Below, piece by piece: positions 6,926 through 13,786 of a stretch of DNA of 28,549 nucleotides. Origin of the DNA: JBQCHF01 sp051954955. GTDB taxonomy: Bacteria; Actinomycetota; Actinomycetes; Motilibacterales; Motilibacteraceae. Made by a program: the position numbers and the translations under genes. Each line of letters starts with the position of its first letter. The stretch's first letter is position 1. Under the pieces are notes generated by a model. That model was not told where the DNA came from and ran no database searches. It saw only the letters and a list, made by a program, of their open reading frames with translations. The DNA lies in contig JBQCHF010000102.1 in assembly GCA_051954955.1 (NCBI GenBank), positions 1-28,549 on the forward strand. Reading direction: 5' to 3'.

Positions 6926-7738
6926 CTAGCGGCCCTCGAACACCGGCTTCTGCTTGGCGTTGAACGCGGCCACCGCGGCCAGGTGGTCGGCCGTGGTGCC
7001 GGTGAGCGCCATCATCTCGCCCTCGAACTCCAGCGAGTCGTGCAGGTCGTGCCCGGCGGAGAACTCCAGCGACCGGCGGATGGCGCCGTAGGCGACCGTG
7101 GGCCCGGCGGCCAGCTGCACCGCCACCTCACGGGCGCGGGACAGCACGGCGTCGTCGGGCACCACCTCGGTGGCCAGGCCCAGCGCGAGCGCCTCCTCGG
7201 CCTTCACCGTGCGCGGCATGAGCAGCAGCTCCTTGGCCCGCGCCCAGCCGACCAGCCGCGGCAGGGTCCAGGACGAGCCGGAGTCGCAGGACAGGCCGAT
7301 GGCGGCGAAGGCGGTGTTGAACCCGGCCGAGGCCGCCACGATCCGCAGGTCGCAGGCCCAGGCGAACGCCGCCCCGGCGCCCGCGGCCACGCCGTTGACC
7401 GCGGCGACCACGGGCTTGGGCATGGTGGCCAGCGCCTGCACGATGGGGGAGTAGTGCTCGGGCACGGTCTGCCAGGTGGCGCGCGGGTCCGCGGCCAGGG
7501 CGTCGACGTGCTCGCGCAGGTCCTGCCCCACGCAGAAGGCTCGTCCGCTGCCGGCCAGCAGCACCGCGCGCACGGCCGGGTCCGCCGCCGCCTCGAGCAC
7601 CCGCGCCTTGAGGGCGTCCTTGGTGGCGGTGTCCAGCGCGTTCATCGCCTCCGGCCGGGCCAACGTGATGGACGCGACGCCGTCCGCGAGCTCGTACTCC
7701 ACCGGACCGCTCACAGAGTCGCCCACAGAGTCGCCCAC
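6926..7738 (-). CDS. Enoyl-CoA hydratase/isomerase (crotonase), PaaG-like
   Basis: The 270-residue crotonase acts on CoA thioesters. Family hallmarks are LARPEAMNALD, the oxyanion-hole strand SGRAFCVGQDL, and VNGVAAGAGAAFAWACDLRI. The active-site region reads GLSCDSGSSWTLPRLVG, so an Asp sits where PaaG-type isomerases keep their catalytic Asp, rather than the hydratase glutamate. A double-bond isomerase or epoxyacyl-CoA isomerase activity is therefore as likely as hydration. The start is the first of three in-frame GTG codons spaced 12 nt apart (7738, 7726, 7714); a strong GAGGAGG lies 5 nt before the first. The frame is open upstream to 7912, but without family similarity. Confidence 0.87.
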   Translation of the reverse strand: MGDSVGDSVSGPVEYELADGVASITLARPEAMNALDTATKDALKARVLEAAADPAVRAVLLAGSGRAFCVGQDLREHVDALAADPRATWQTVPEHYSPIVQALATMPKPVVAAVNGVAAGAGAAFAWACDLRIVAASAGFNTAFAAIGLSCDSGSSWTLPRLVGWARAKELLLMPRTVKAEEALALGLATEVVPDDAVLSRAREVAVQLAAGPTVAYGAIRRSLEFSAGHDLHDSLEFEGEMMALTGTTADHLAAVAAFNAKQKPVFEGR

Positions 7739-7742
7739 AGAG
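7712..7742 (-). repeat. 12-bp tandem repeat at the crotonase start
   Basis: The unit CACAGAGTCGCC occurs at 7712-7723 and 7724-7735, followed by a partial CACAGAG at 7736-7742. On the coding strand each unit supplies an in-frame GTG and encodes Val-Gly-Asp-Ser. Loss or gain of a unit would move the start codon without shifting frame. Confidence 0.85.
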
Positions 7743-7850
7743 ACCTCCTCGTCCACGGCGACCGGCCGCCCGGCCGGTGCGCGTCCATCCTGCCGCGCCT
7801 GTCGGACAGCGGACGTCGGGGCACGCACCGCCACGTTCCGCGATCTTCGT

Positions 7851-7879
7851 TTTACCGAAGGGTCGCCGTTTGGGATGAT
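7851..7879 (+). promoter_or_regulatory. Probable promoter of the DUF3117 gene
   Basis: TTTACC (7851-7856) and GATGAT (7874-7879) are separated by 17 nt and lie about 70 nt before the ATG at 7951. The local AT content is raised. The -35 half overlaps a small hairpin, CTTCG...CGAAG. Four of six bases match consensus in each hexamer. Confidence 0.4.
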
Positions 7880-7950
7880 GTCCGCGACGACGACGCGCAG
7901 GCTCCGGCTCATCCGGCCGGGGTGCAGGCGCGAGGACGAGAGGAGCGCGC

Positions 7951-8118
7951 ATGGCGGCCATGAAGCCGCGGACGGGTGACGGCCCGCTCGAGGTGACCAA
8001 GGAGGGACGCGGCATCGTCATGCGGGTCCCGCTCGAGGGCGGCGGGCGCCTCGTCGTCGAGCTGTCGGCCGACGAGGCCGGCGCGCTCGGCGACGCCCTC
8101 AAGAACGTGGTCGGCTGA
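7951..8118 (+). CDS. DUF3117 family small protein (Rv1211-like)
   Basis: This 55-residue protein, MAAMKPRTGDGPLEVTKEG to ALGDALKNVVG, is nearly identical to the actinobacterial DUF3117 consensus as I recall it. The family is small, strongly conserved across actinobacteria and of unknown function; the sequence suggests two beta-hairpins (GIVMRVPL, RLVVELSA) and a C-terminal helix. The ATG has GAGAGGAG 6 nt upstream, and a strong hairpin terminator follows 34 nt after the stop, so the gene is a monocistronic unit. Conservation at this length argues for a core, probably nucleic-acid- or protein-binding role, which is speculation. Confidence 0.93.
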   Translation: MAAMKPRTGDGPLEVTKEGRGIVMRVPLEGGGRLVVELSADEAGALGDALKNVVG

Positions 8119-8151
8119 AGCGCCGGTCACCAGCCGCACACCGAGCCTGAC

Positions 8152-8193
8152 CGACGGCCCCGGCACTCCCGCGAGGGGGTGCCGGGGCCGTCG
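8152..8193 (+). terminator. Hairpin terminator after the DUF3117 gene
   Basis: Perfect 15-bp arms, CGACGGCCCCGGCAC (8152-8166) and its complement (8179-8193), enclose a 12-nt loop. There is no long T run, which is common for actinobacterial terminators. Confidence 0.85.
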
Positions 8194-8204
8194 TGCATGG
8201 CGCG

Positions 8205-8210
8205 TAGGTT
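8205..8210 (+). promoter_or_regulatory. -10 box for pepA
   Basis: TAGGTT fits TANNNT and lies just after the preceding terminator. A start site near 8217 would give a leader of about 65 nt before the GTG at 8283. No obvious -35 was found. Confidence 0.45.
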
Positions 8211-8282
8211 GTCCCCGCACCCGAGACGCCGCCCGCTGGGTGACGCCCTCGACCGCAGGCCTCTCACCCCGACGGAGCCACC

Positions 8283-9884
8283 GTGACCGCCCCCGCCCGC
8301 CCCGCCCGCTCCCGCCGTCGCAGCGCCGCTCCCGTCGTGGGCGGCCGGCTGCCCCACGTGACGGTGGCCGGGGACCGGATCGGGCCGGCGGTCACGGGGG
8401 GCACCTACGACGTCGTCGCGATCGCGCTGCGGCCGGCCGACGAGGGTGGGCCTGCCGGTGGCTGGGGCACCCGCGAGGTCGAGGAGCTCTTCGGTGTCGT
8501 GGTGGCCGACGAGGCGCGCCTGGCCGAGGCCTCCGGTGCCGTCCGCGACGTCGTCACGGTCCCGGTGGCCGCTGTCTCCGATGACGGCGAGGGCGTCGCC
8601 TGCTCCCGGCTGCTGCTGGTGGGCGTCGGCGACGGCTCGCCGCTGGCGCTGCGCCGCGCCGGGGCCGCCCTGGCCCGCGCCGTGAAGGGCCGCGACGCCC
8701 TGCTGGCCGCGGTGGCCGCCGACGCGGACGACGAGGGCCTGCGCGCGTTCGTCGAGGGGCTGTCCCTGGCCTCCTACTCCTTCACCCGCAAGAGCGAGCC
8801 GGCCACGGCGGCCGTGGGGGCCGTCGGGCTGGTGCTGGCGCGCCCCGAGGCTCGCGCCGGGGCGGTGGCCCGTGCCCTCACTACCGCCACCGCCGTCGAG
8901 CGCGCCCGCGACCTGGCCAACACCCCCGCCGACGTCGAGGACCCTGCCTGGCTGGCCGCCGCGGCCACCGGGCTGGCCGACGGCGCCGGCCTGCAGGTGC
9001 GGGTCCGCGACGAGGCCGAGCTGGCCGCCGAGGGCTTCCACGGGATCGTGGCGGTGGGCGGGGGCAGCGCCACCCCGCCCCGGCTGATCGAGCTGCGCTA
9101 CGAGCCCGAGGGCGCCGACGCGCGCACCCCGCACGTGGTGCTGGTGGGCAAGGGCATCACCTTCGACACCGGGGGTCTGTGGCTCAAGCCGCGCGAGTCC
9201 ATGGTGCCGATGAAGACCGACATGAGCGGCGGCGCGGCCGTGGTGGCCACCCTGGCCGCCCTGCGAGACCTGGGCGTGAAGGTCCGGGTGACCGGCCTGG
9301 TGCCAGCCGCGGAGAACGCCATCGGCGCGAGCGCGATGCGCCCCGGCGACGTCATCACGCATTACGGCGGCCGCACCGTGGAGGTCCTCAACACCGACGC
9401 CGAGGGCCGCCTCGTGCTGGCCGACGCCCTGGCCTACGCCGACGCCGTCCTCCAGCCCGACCTCGTCGTCGACGTCGCCACCCTCACCGGCGCCGCCTCG
9501 CTCGGCCTGGGCAAGCGGCACGCCGCGCTCTACGCCACCGACGAGCGCCTGGCCGCCGGCCTGGAGGCGGCCGGCGACGCCTCCGGCGAGCGGGTCTGGC
9601 GGATGCCGCTGGTGGAGGACTACCGCCAGTACCTGGACTCCCCGGTGGCCGACCTGGCCAACATCCCGCGGGACAAGCACGTCTCCGGCGGGTCCATCAC
9701 GGCCGCGCTGTTCCTGCGCGAGTTCGCCGGCTCCCGCGCCTGGGCCCACCTGGACATCGCCGGCCCGGCCCGCTCCGACGGCGACGAGCACGAGGTCACC
9801 CGCGGCGGCACCGGCTTCGGCACCCGCCTGCTGCTGCGCTGGCTCGAGCAGCTCACCCCGCGCGCGGCCGCCCGCCGCCGCTGA
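8283..9884 (+). CDS. pepA: Leucyl aminopeptidase (peptidase M17)
   Basis: The 533-residue enzyme removes N-terminal residues from peptides in the cytoplasm, using two metal ions in a hexamer. The N-terminal macro-like domain covers about residues 20-180 and the catalytic domain the rest. All expected catalytic residues are visible: Lys290 and Asp295 in GKGITFDTGG, Lys302, Asp313 in MKTDMSGGAAV, and Asp372, Glu374 and Arg376 in the M17 signature NTDAEGRL. The GTG start has only a weak CGGAG upstream. The first 20 residues are Arg/Ala/Pro-rich, so a slightly later start cannot be excluded. The gene stands alone between a terminator and element C, and is not part of the corresponding M. tuberculosis segment. 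Confidence 0.95.
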   Translation: MTAPARPARSRRRSAAPVVGGRLPHVTVAGDRIGPAVTGGTYDVVAIALRPADEGGPAGGWGTREVEELFGVVVADEARLAEASGAVRDVVTVPVAAVSDDGEGVACSRLLLVGVGDGSPLALRRAGAALARAVKGRDALLAAVAADADDEGLRAFVEGLSLASYSFTRKSEPATAAVGAVGLVLARPEARAGAVARALTTATAVERARDLANTPADVEDPAWLAAAATGLADGAGLQVRVRDEAELAAEGFHGIVAVGGGSATPPRLIELRYEPEGADARTPHVVLVGKGITFDTGGLWLKPRESMVPMKTDMSGGAAVVATLAALRDLGVKVRVTGLVPAAENAIGASAMRPGDVITHYGGRTVEVLNTDAEGRLVLADALAYADAVLQPDLVVDVATLTGAASLGLGKRHAALYATDERLAAGLEAAGDASGERVWRMPLVEDYRQYLDSPVADLANIPRDKHVSGGSITAALFLREFAGSRAWAHLDIAGPARSDGDEHEVTRGGTGFGTRLLLRWLEQLTPRAAARRR

Positions 9885-9920
9885 GGGCGTCCGCTGACCA
9901 GTGCCGGTCGGGGTCGGAAC

Positions 9921-9976
9921 GCTCACGGTCCCGTGATCAGTTCTCGCCGCCCCCGTGGAATTCCGCGGGGGCGCCG
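9921..9976. repeat. Convergent-junction palindromic element C
   Basis: This element lies between the convergent pepA and O-methyltransferase genes. GCTCACGG-TC-CCGTGATC (9921-9938) is an imperfect copy of the shared core. It is followed by a GC hairpin, TCGCCGCCCCCG (9943-9954) against CGGGGGCGCCGA (9965-9976, one mismatch), centred on GGAATTCC. The arm sequence matches that of element B, but the order of the two palindromes is reversed, so C looks like B in the opposite orientation. Confidence 0.75.
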
Positions 9977-10021
9977 ACCATGTGGCGGGGGCCGTGCGCC
10001 CGTCGGCCGCGGCGAGCGGGG

Positions 10022-10663
10022 TCAGCCCGCGCGCTTGACCGCCGCGAGCAGGCCGCCGGCCACCGGCAGCAGGCACGGCACCAGCCGCTCGTCCTCGCGC
10101 ACCGCCTTGCCGAACTCCCGGGCGGCCACCGTCTGCGGGTCGCGCTGGGCCGGGTCGGGCACCTTGTCCCGCCACAGCGCGCCGGACACCGCCAGCACCC
10201 CGCCGGTCCGGAGCAGGCGCAGGGCCTCCTCCAGGTAGGCCGGCAGCTCGGTGGGGTCGGCATCCAGGTGCACCAGGTCGTAGCCGCCGTCGGTGAGGCG
10301 GGGCAGCACGTCCAGGGCGCGGCCGCTGATGATCCGGGTGCGGTTGGCCGGCACGCCGGCGGCCACGAACGCCTCCCGCGCGGCGCGCTGGTGCTCGGGC
10401 TCGACGTCGATGGTGGTGAGCACCCCGCCGGCGGCCATGCCGCGCAGCAGCCAGACCCCGGACACCCCGGCGCCCGTGCCGACCTCGACGACGGCCCGCG
10501 CGCCCAGCGCGGCGGCCAGCAGCCGCAGGCCCGCACCCGCGCCGGCGCCGACCGCGGTGCAGCCCAGCTCCTCGGCGCGGTGACGTGCCTCGACGAGCAC
10601 GACGTCCTCGGTCAGGAACGACTCGGCGTACTCGCGGGCGTCGTGCGTGCTGGTGGCGTCCAC
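10022..10663 (-). CDS. SAM-dependent O-methyltransferase (Rv1220c-like)
   Basis: The 213-residue protein is a class I methyltransferase of the O-methyltransferase (COMT-like) family. The SAM-binding strand and loop VVEVGTGAGVSGVWL lies near residues 58-72, acidic TTIDVEPEHQ binds the ribose, and YDLVHLDADPTELPAYLEEAL is the family's post-motif region. The acceptor is unknown. The gene is divergent from sigE, the same arrangement as Rv1220c/sigE in M. tuberculosis. The GTG start lies 6 nt after TAGGCT with no Shine-Dalgarno, fitting a leaderless mRNA. The family usually binds Mg2+ with two Asp and an Asn; an Asp pair is visible at HLDAD. Confidence 0.9.
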   Translation of the reverse strand: MDATSTHDAREYAESFLTEDVVLVEARHRAEELGCTAVGAGAGAGLRLLAAALGARAVVEVGTGAGVSGVWLLRGMAAGGVLTTIDVEPEHQRAAREAFVAAGVPANRTRIISGRALDVLPRLTDGGYDLVHLDADPTELPAYLEEALRLLRTGGVLAVSGALWRDKVPDPAQRDPQTVAAREFGKAVREDERLVPCLLPVAGGLLAAVKRAG

Positions 10664-10669
10664 GCCCCG

Positions 10670-10675
10670 AGCCTA
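10670..10675 (-). promoter_or_regulatory. -10 box of a likely leaderless promoter for the O-methyltransferase
   Basis: TAGGCT on the minus strand is followed by 6 nt and the GTG at 10663. This spacing puts the start site on the start codon. Confidence 0.6.
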
Positions 10676-10702
10676 GAGGGTCGAGCTCGACCCCTGACCG
10701 AG

Positions 10703-10729
10703 GGAACCGCTCGTGCGCACCGGGCGTTG
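10703..10729 (+). promoter_or_regulatory. ECF (SigE-type) promoter upstream of sigE
   Basis: GGAACC (10703-10708, preceded by G) and GCGTTG (10724-10729) match the ECF pattern GGAAC - 16 to 18 nt - CGTT, here with 17 nt between GGAAC and CGTT. It lies 98-134 nt before the two possible sigE starts. The match suggests SigE, or a related ECF factor, activates its own operon. Confidence 0.6.
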
Positions 10730-10862
10730 TCGACCACGAGTCCCGGCTCGCCTGCTCGCGCAGGCCGGATCGGGAAGCCGGTCGGGCACCAGCCGCGTTT
10801 GGCCCAGTGAGGAGTGGTCAGCGACCATGGGGACGAGCATTCTCCTACGCGGGGGTGAGGGC

Positions 10863-11654
10863 ATGGCCGACGCCGGAGCGGCGCGCGAGCACGGCACGCC
10901 CGAGCCCGCACGCGACCGGGAGGACCGCCAGCCCATCGCCGACGTCACCCCGCGCTCCGCCGGGTCTGCGGCCGAGCCGGTCACCGCCCCGCTGCTGCCC
11001 GCGCCGGAGGAGTGGACGCCGCCGAGCTGGGACGAGGTCGTCCGCACCCACTCCGCCCGCGTCTACCGGCTGGCCTACCGCCTCACCGGCAACCAGCACG
11101 ACGCCGAGGACCTCACCCAGGAGGTCTTCGTGCGGGTCTTCCGGTCGCTGTCCAGCTACACGCCCGGCACGTTCGAGGGCTGGCTGCACCGGATCACCAC
11201 CAACCTGTTCCTGGACCAGGTGCGCCGCAAGCAGCGGATCCGCTTCGACGCCCTCGCCGACGACGCCGCCGACCGCCTGGCCGGGCGCGAGCCGAGCCCG
11301 GCCCAGCGCCTGGACGACCGGATGTTCGACGCCGACATCCAGACCGCGCTGGACGCCCTGCCGCCGGACTTCCGCGCCGCCGTGGTGCTGTGCGACATCG
11401 AGGGCCTGTCCTACGAGGAGATCGCGGCCACGCTGGGCATCAAGCTCGGCACGGTGCGCAGCCGGATCCACCGCGGGCGGGCCCAGCTGCGCGCCGCGCT
11501 CGAGCACCGGGCCCCCCGCCGCGAGGCCGTGTCCGACGGTGCAGCAGACGACCGTGCACCCGGCGACCGTGCACCCGACGACGACGCAGCCGCCGACCCG
11601 ACCGCCGACGGCCTGCCGGCTCCCTCCGACGCGCACGGCGAGGCGACGCCGTGA
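10863..11654 (+). CDS. sigE: ECF RNA polymerase sigma factor SigE
   Basis: From the ATG at 10863 the protein has 263 residues. Region 2 (WDEVVRTHSARVYRLAYRLTGNQHDAEDLTQEVF, about 50-83) and the following FEGWLHRITTNLFLDQVRRKQRI closely match M. tuberculosis SigE, as does region 4 (ALPPDFRAAVVLCDIEGLSYEEIAATLGIKLGTVRSRIHRGR). It directs RNA polymerase to envelope-stress genes. The first 45 residues and the last 50 (Asp/Ala/Pro-rich) are poorly conserved. The start is uncertain: ATG 10827 is in frame with GAGGAG 12 nt upstream, while ATG 10863 has a GGGGG 7 nt upstream. The stop overlaps the anti-sigma GTG (GTGA), coupling the synthesis of sigma and anti-sigma factors. Confidence 0.93.
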   Translation: MADAGAAREHGTPEPARDREDRQPIADVTPRSAGSAAEPVTAPLLPAPEEWTPPSWDEVVRTHSARVYRLAYRLTGNQHDAEDLTQEVFVRVFRSLSSYTPGTFEGWLHRITTNLFLDQVRRKQRIRFDALADDAADRLAGREPSPAQRLDDRMFDADIQTALDALPPDFRAAVVLCDIEGLSYEEIAATLGIKLGTVRSRIHRGRAQLRAALEHRAPRREAVSDGAADDRAPGDRAPDDDAAADPTADGLPAPSDAHGEATP

Positions 11655-12463
11655 GCCGCGACCCGCACAGCCAGCACGCGCATCACGCCCATCTGGGCGA
11701 GCGCACCAGCCCGCTGGTGGACGCCGAGCTCGACCACGACGCCCGCGACCGCGCCCTCGCCCACGCCGCGGAGTGTCCGGACTGCCTGGCGGCGCTGGAT
11801 GCAGAGCGCCGGCTCAAGAGCCTGCTGGCCGGCGCGCCGTCCCCCGAGGTCCCCGACGCGCTCACCGCGCGGCTGCTCGCCATCGCCGACCCCGGCGGTC
11901 CCATGCCCCCGCGCGAGCGCCCCTTTCCGGCCGGTGCCCAGCCGCTGGCCGCACCCCCGCGCGGGGCGCGGCGGCCCGCTGCCGGCCGCCCGGCCGCTCG
12001 TGCGGGCAGCAGCCGTCCCGGCGGTCGTCGGCTCCCGGTGCCCCGCCGTGCCGTCGCCCTGGCGGGGGGCGCCCTGTCGGTGACCGGGCTGGCGATGGTG
12101 GCCGCGTTCGTCGTCGGCGGCACCGGGGCGGGCCCCGGCCTCGACCGGGTCCGCCCGCCGGTGGCCGCGCTCACCAGCGAGCACGCCGCCACCGCCGGTG
12201 GCTTCGGCCTGGGCGACCCCGGCGCCGCCGTGGTGGCCGCGTCGGTGCCCGGCGCCGGCTACTCCGGCAGCGAGCCCCTCGACGTCCTGCCGGTCACCGC
12301 GCTGACCGCGCTGATCCCTACCACGCCCACGCCCACTGCGACGAGCACACCGACCCCGACGTCGACGCCGTCCAGCACCCCGTCCAGCACCCCGAGCAGC
12401 ACCCCGAGCAGCACCCCGAGCCGGCTCGCCCCGACGTCGGGCTCGCCCGCGACGGGCCGGTGA
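11651..12463 (+). CDS. rseA: Zinc-binding anti-sigma factor (RseA-like) with Ser/Thr/Pro tail
   Basis: The 270-residue membrane anti-sigma factor has an N-terminal ZAS domain: His-Ala-Ala-Glu-Cys-Pro-Asp-Cys (about residues 38-45) fits HxxxCxxC, with more histidines just before. A Pro/Arg-rich linker leads to one membrane helix (VALAGGALSVTGLAMVAAFVV, about 137-157). The extracytoplasmic part ends in a low-complexity tail of TPT and STPS repeats. It should hold SigE at the membrane until stress. The position directly after sigE with a GTGA overlap supports this. The C-terminal tail is much longer than in M. tuberculosis RseA, which lacks a partner like the RseB-type protein encoded next. Confidence 0.88.
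   Translation: MSRDPHSQHAHHAHLGERTSPLVDAELDHDARDRALAHAAECPDCLAALDAERRLKSLLAGAPSPEVPDALTARLLAIADPGGPMPPRERPFPAGAQPLAAPPRGARRPAAGRPAARAGSSRPGGRRLPVPRRAVALAGGALSVTGLAMVAAFVVGGTGAGPGLDRVRPPVAALTSEHAATAGGFGLGDPGAAVVAASVPGAGYSGSEPLDVLPVTALTALIPTTPTPTATSTPTPTSTPSSTPSSTPSSTPSSTPSRLAPTSGSPATGR
12374..12421 (+). repeat. Four 12-bp tandem repeats in the rseA tail
   Basis: The unit AGCACCCCG(TCC/AGC) is repeated four times at 12374-12385, 12386-12397, 12398-12409 and 12410-12421, encoding Ser-Thr-Pro-Ser each time. It lies just before the start of the RseB-like gene. Copy number could vary without frameshift. Confidence 0.88.
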
Positions 12464-13641
12464 CCCAGCAGCGCTCCGGCGGCCCGCGGCTGCTGCTGCT
12501 CACGCTCCTGCTCGGCCTGCTGGGCGCGGTGGCGGTGAGCGGGGCCGTGCTGCTCCTGCCCGCCGACGAGACTCCGACCGAGGAGGAGCCGCCGGCCGGC
12601 CAGGCCGCGGGCCGGCCGGTCACCGCCGAGCCGCACGCGGTGGCCGACCCGCGCGCCGTGCAGCTGCTGCGCCGCGCCGCCGGGGCCGCGGCCGCCACCT
12701 CGTTCACCGGCACCCAGATGGTGTCCACCTGGGACCGGGAGGGCGCGGCCTCCTACCTCCTCGACGTCGACAACGAGCCGGGTGCGGGCCTGTCCGTGCG
12801 GGTGCACAGCAGTGCCACGACGCCGCAGGGCGCCGGCTACACGACGGTGGCCGGCGCCGAGAGTGTCGGCAGCGTCGGCAGCCCTGGGGCCGGCGAGGAG
12901 CTGCGCCTCCTGCTCCACTCCTACGACCTGTCGGTCGAGCGATCCGACCGGGTGGCTGGGCGGGCGACGACGGTGGTGGCGGCCGCTCGTCCGGGAGCGG
13001 GCGCGGCGGCGCGCTTCTGGGTGGACGACGCCAGCGGGCTGGTGCTGCGCCGGGAGGTCTACGACGCGGGCGGCCGGCTGGTGCGGGCCGCGGCCTTCGT
13101 CGACGTCGACGTCGACACCGCGCACTTCGTCAAGCACCCCCCGCCGCTGCTGCCGGGGCGGTCGGGCCGGGAGCTCTCCGGCGCCGAGCTGGCCGCCTGG
13201 GACGAGCGAGGGTGGGCCTGCCCGCGCGCTCTGCCGGCCGGGCTGCACCTCGTCGACGCCCGCAGCACCACCGCCGGGGCGACCGGCGGTCAGCAGGGTG
13301 CGGGCGCGGCGCAGCCGATCCTGCACCTGACCTACTCCGACGGCCTGTCCGCCGTCTCGGTGTTCCAGCAGCGCGGCGAGCTGGACCCCGCCGGCCTGAC
13401 CGGCTACCGACCCGAGCGGTGGGCCGGCGGGCGCGAGGTGCTCGTCTCGGAGGGGTTCCCGCGCCGGGTGCTGTGGTCCGCCCGAGGGCTGGTGTTCACC
13501 GTCGTCGGGGACGCGGCCGACGACGCCGTGGACGCCGCCGTCGCCGCCCTGCCGCACGAGACCGAGCGCCGGTCCGGCGTGCGTGAGCGGCTGCGCCGCG
13601 GTGTGGAGCGGCTGGGCTCGTGGCTGGACCCGCTCCACTGA
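12460..13641 (+). CDS. rseB: MucB/RseB-like sigma-E regulatory protein
   Basis: The 393-residue protein has an N-terminal membrane anchor or uncleaved signal (LLLLTLLLGLLGAVAVSGAVLLL, about 11-33). A domain at about 65-240 resembles MucB/RseB: LLRRAAGAAAATSFTGTQMVSTW, strands through VERSDRVAGRATTVV, and the strand pair RFWVDDASGLVLRREVYDAGGRLVRAAAFVDV. In E. coli, RseB binds the periplasmic part of RseA, blocks its proteolysis and senses lipid-containing ligands. The C-terminal part (240-380) has another domain with LTYSDGLSAVSVFQQRGEL. The start GTG overlaps the rseA stop (GTGA). The context between rseA and htrA supports the role; the ligand in an organism without lipopolysaccharide is unknown. 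Confidence 0.8.
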   Translation: MTQQRSGGPRLLLLTLLLGLLGAVAVSGAVLLLPADETPTEEEPPAGQAAGRPVTAEPHAVADPRAVQLLRRAAGAAAATSFTGTQMVSTWDREGAASYLLDVDNEPGAGLSVRVHSSATTPQGAGYTTVAGAESVGSVGSPGAGEELRLLLHSYDLSVERSDRVAGRATTVVAAARPGAGAAARFWVDDASGLVLRREVYDAGGRLVRAAAFVDVDVDTAHFVKHPPPLLPGRSGRELSGAELAAWDERGWACPRALPAGLHLVDARSTTAGATGGQQGAGAAQPILHLTYSDGLSAVSVFQQRGELDPAGLTGYRPERWAGGREVLVSEGFPRRVLWSARGLVFTVVGDAADDAVDAAVAALPHETERRSGVRERLRRGVERLGSWLDPLH

Positions 13642-13786
13642 GCCATGGGCCGGCCCGGCGACCGGGTGCGGCAGCGACGCCACCCCGAGCGGCGCGGCGC
13701 GCGGCGAGGGAGGATGGGCCCGGCCGGCTCGGCAGCCGCGTCAGGCTTGTTGGTGGCCCGGACGGGCGCGCGAGGAGGAGCACGGC

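Noticed and set aside
6919..6932. Terminator at the GrpB/crotonase junction (CCGCTAGCGG)
   Set aside because: The palindrome has 5-bp half-sites with no loop and overlaps the crotonase 3' end, too small to call a terminator.
8127..10175. A 682-residue minus-strand open frame opposite pepA
   Set aside because: It lies antisense to a fully conserved leucyl aminopeptidase and shows no domain; it also crosses the noncoding element C.
10585..12459. Long N-terminal extension of the RseB-like protein
   Set aside because: The extension runs out of frame through sigE and rseA; the GTG at 12460 overlaps the rseA stop and places the membrane anchor at the N-terminus.
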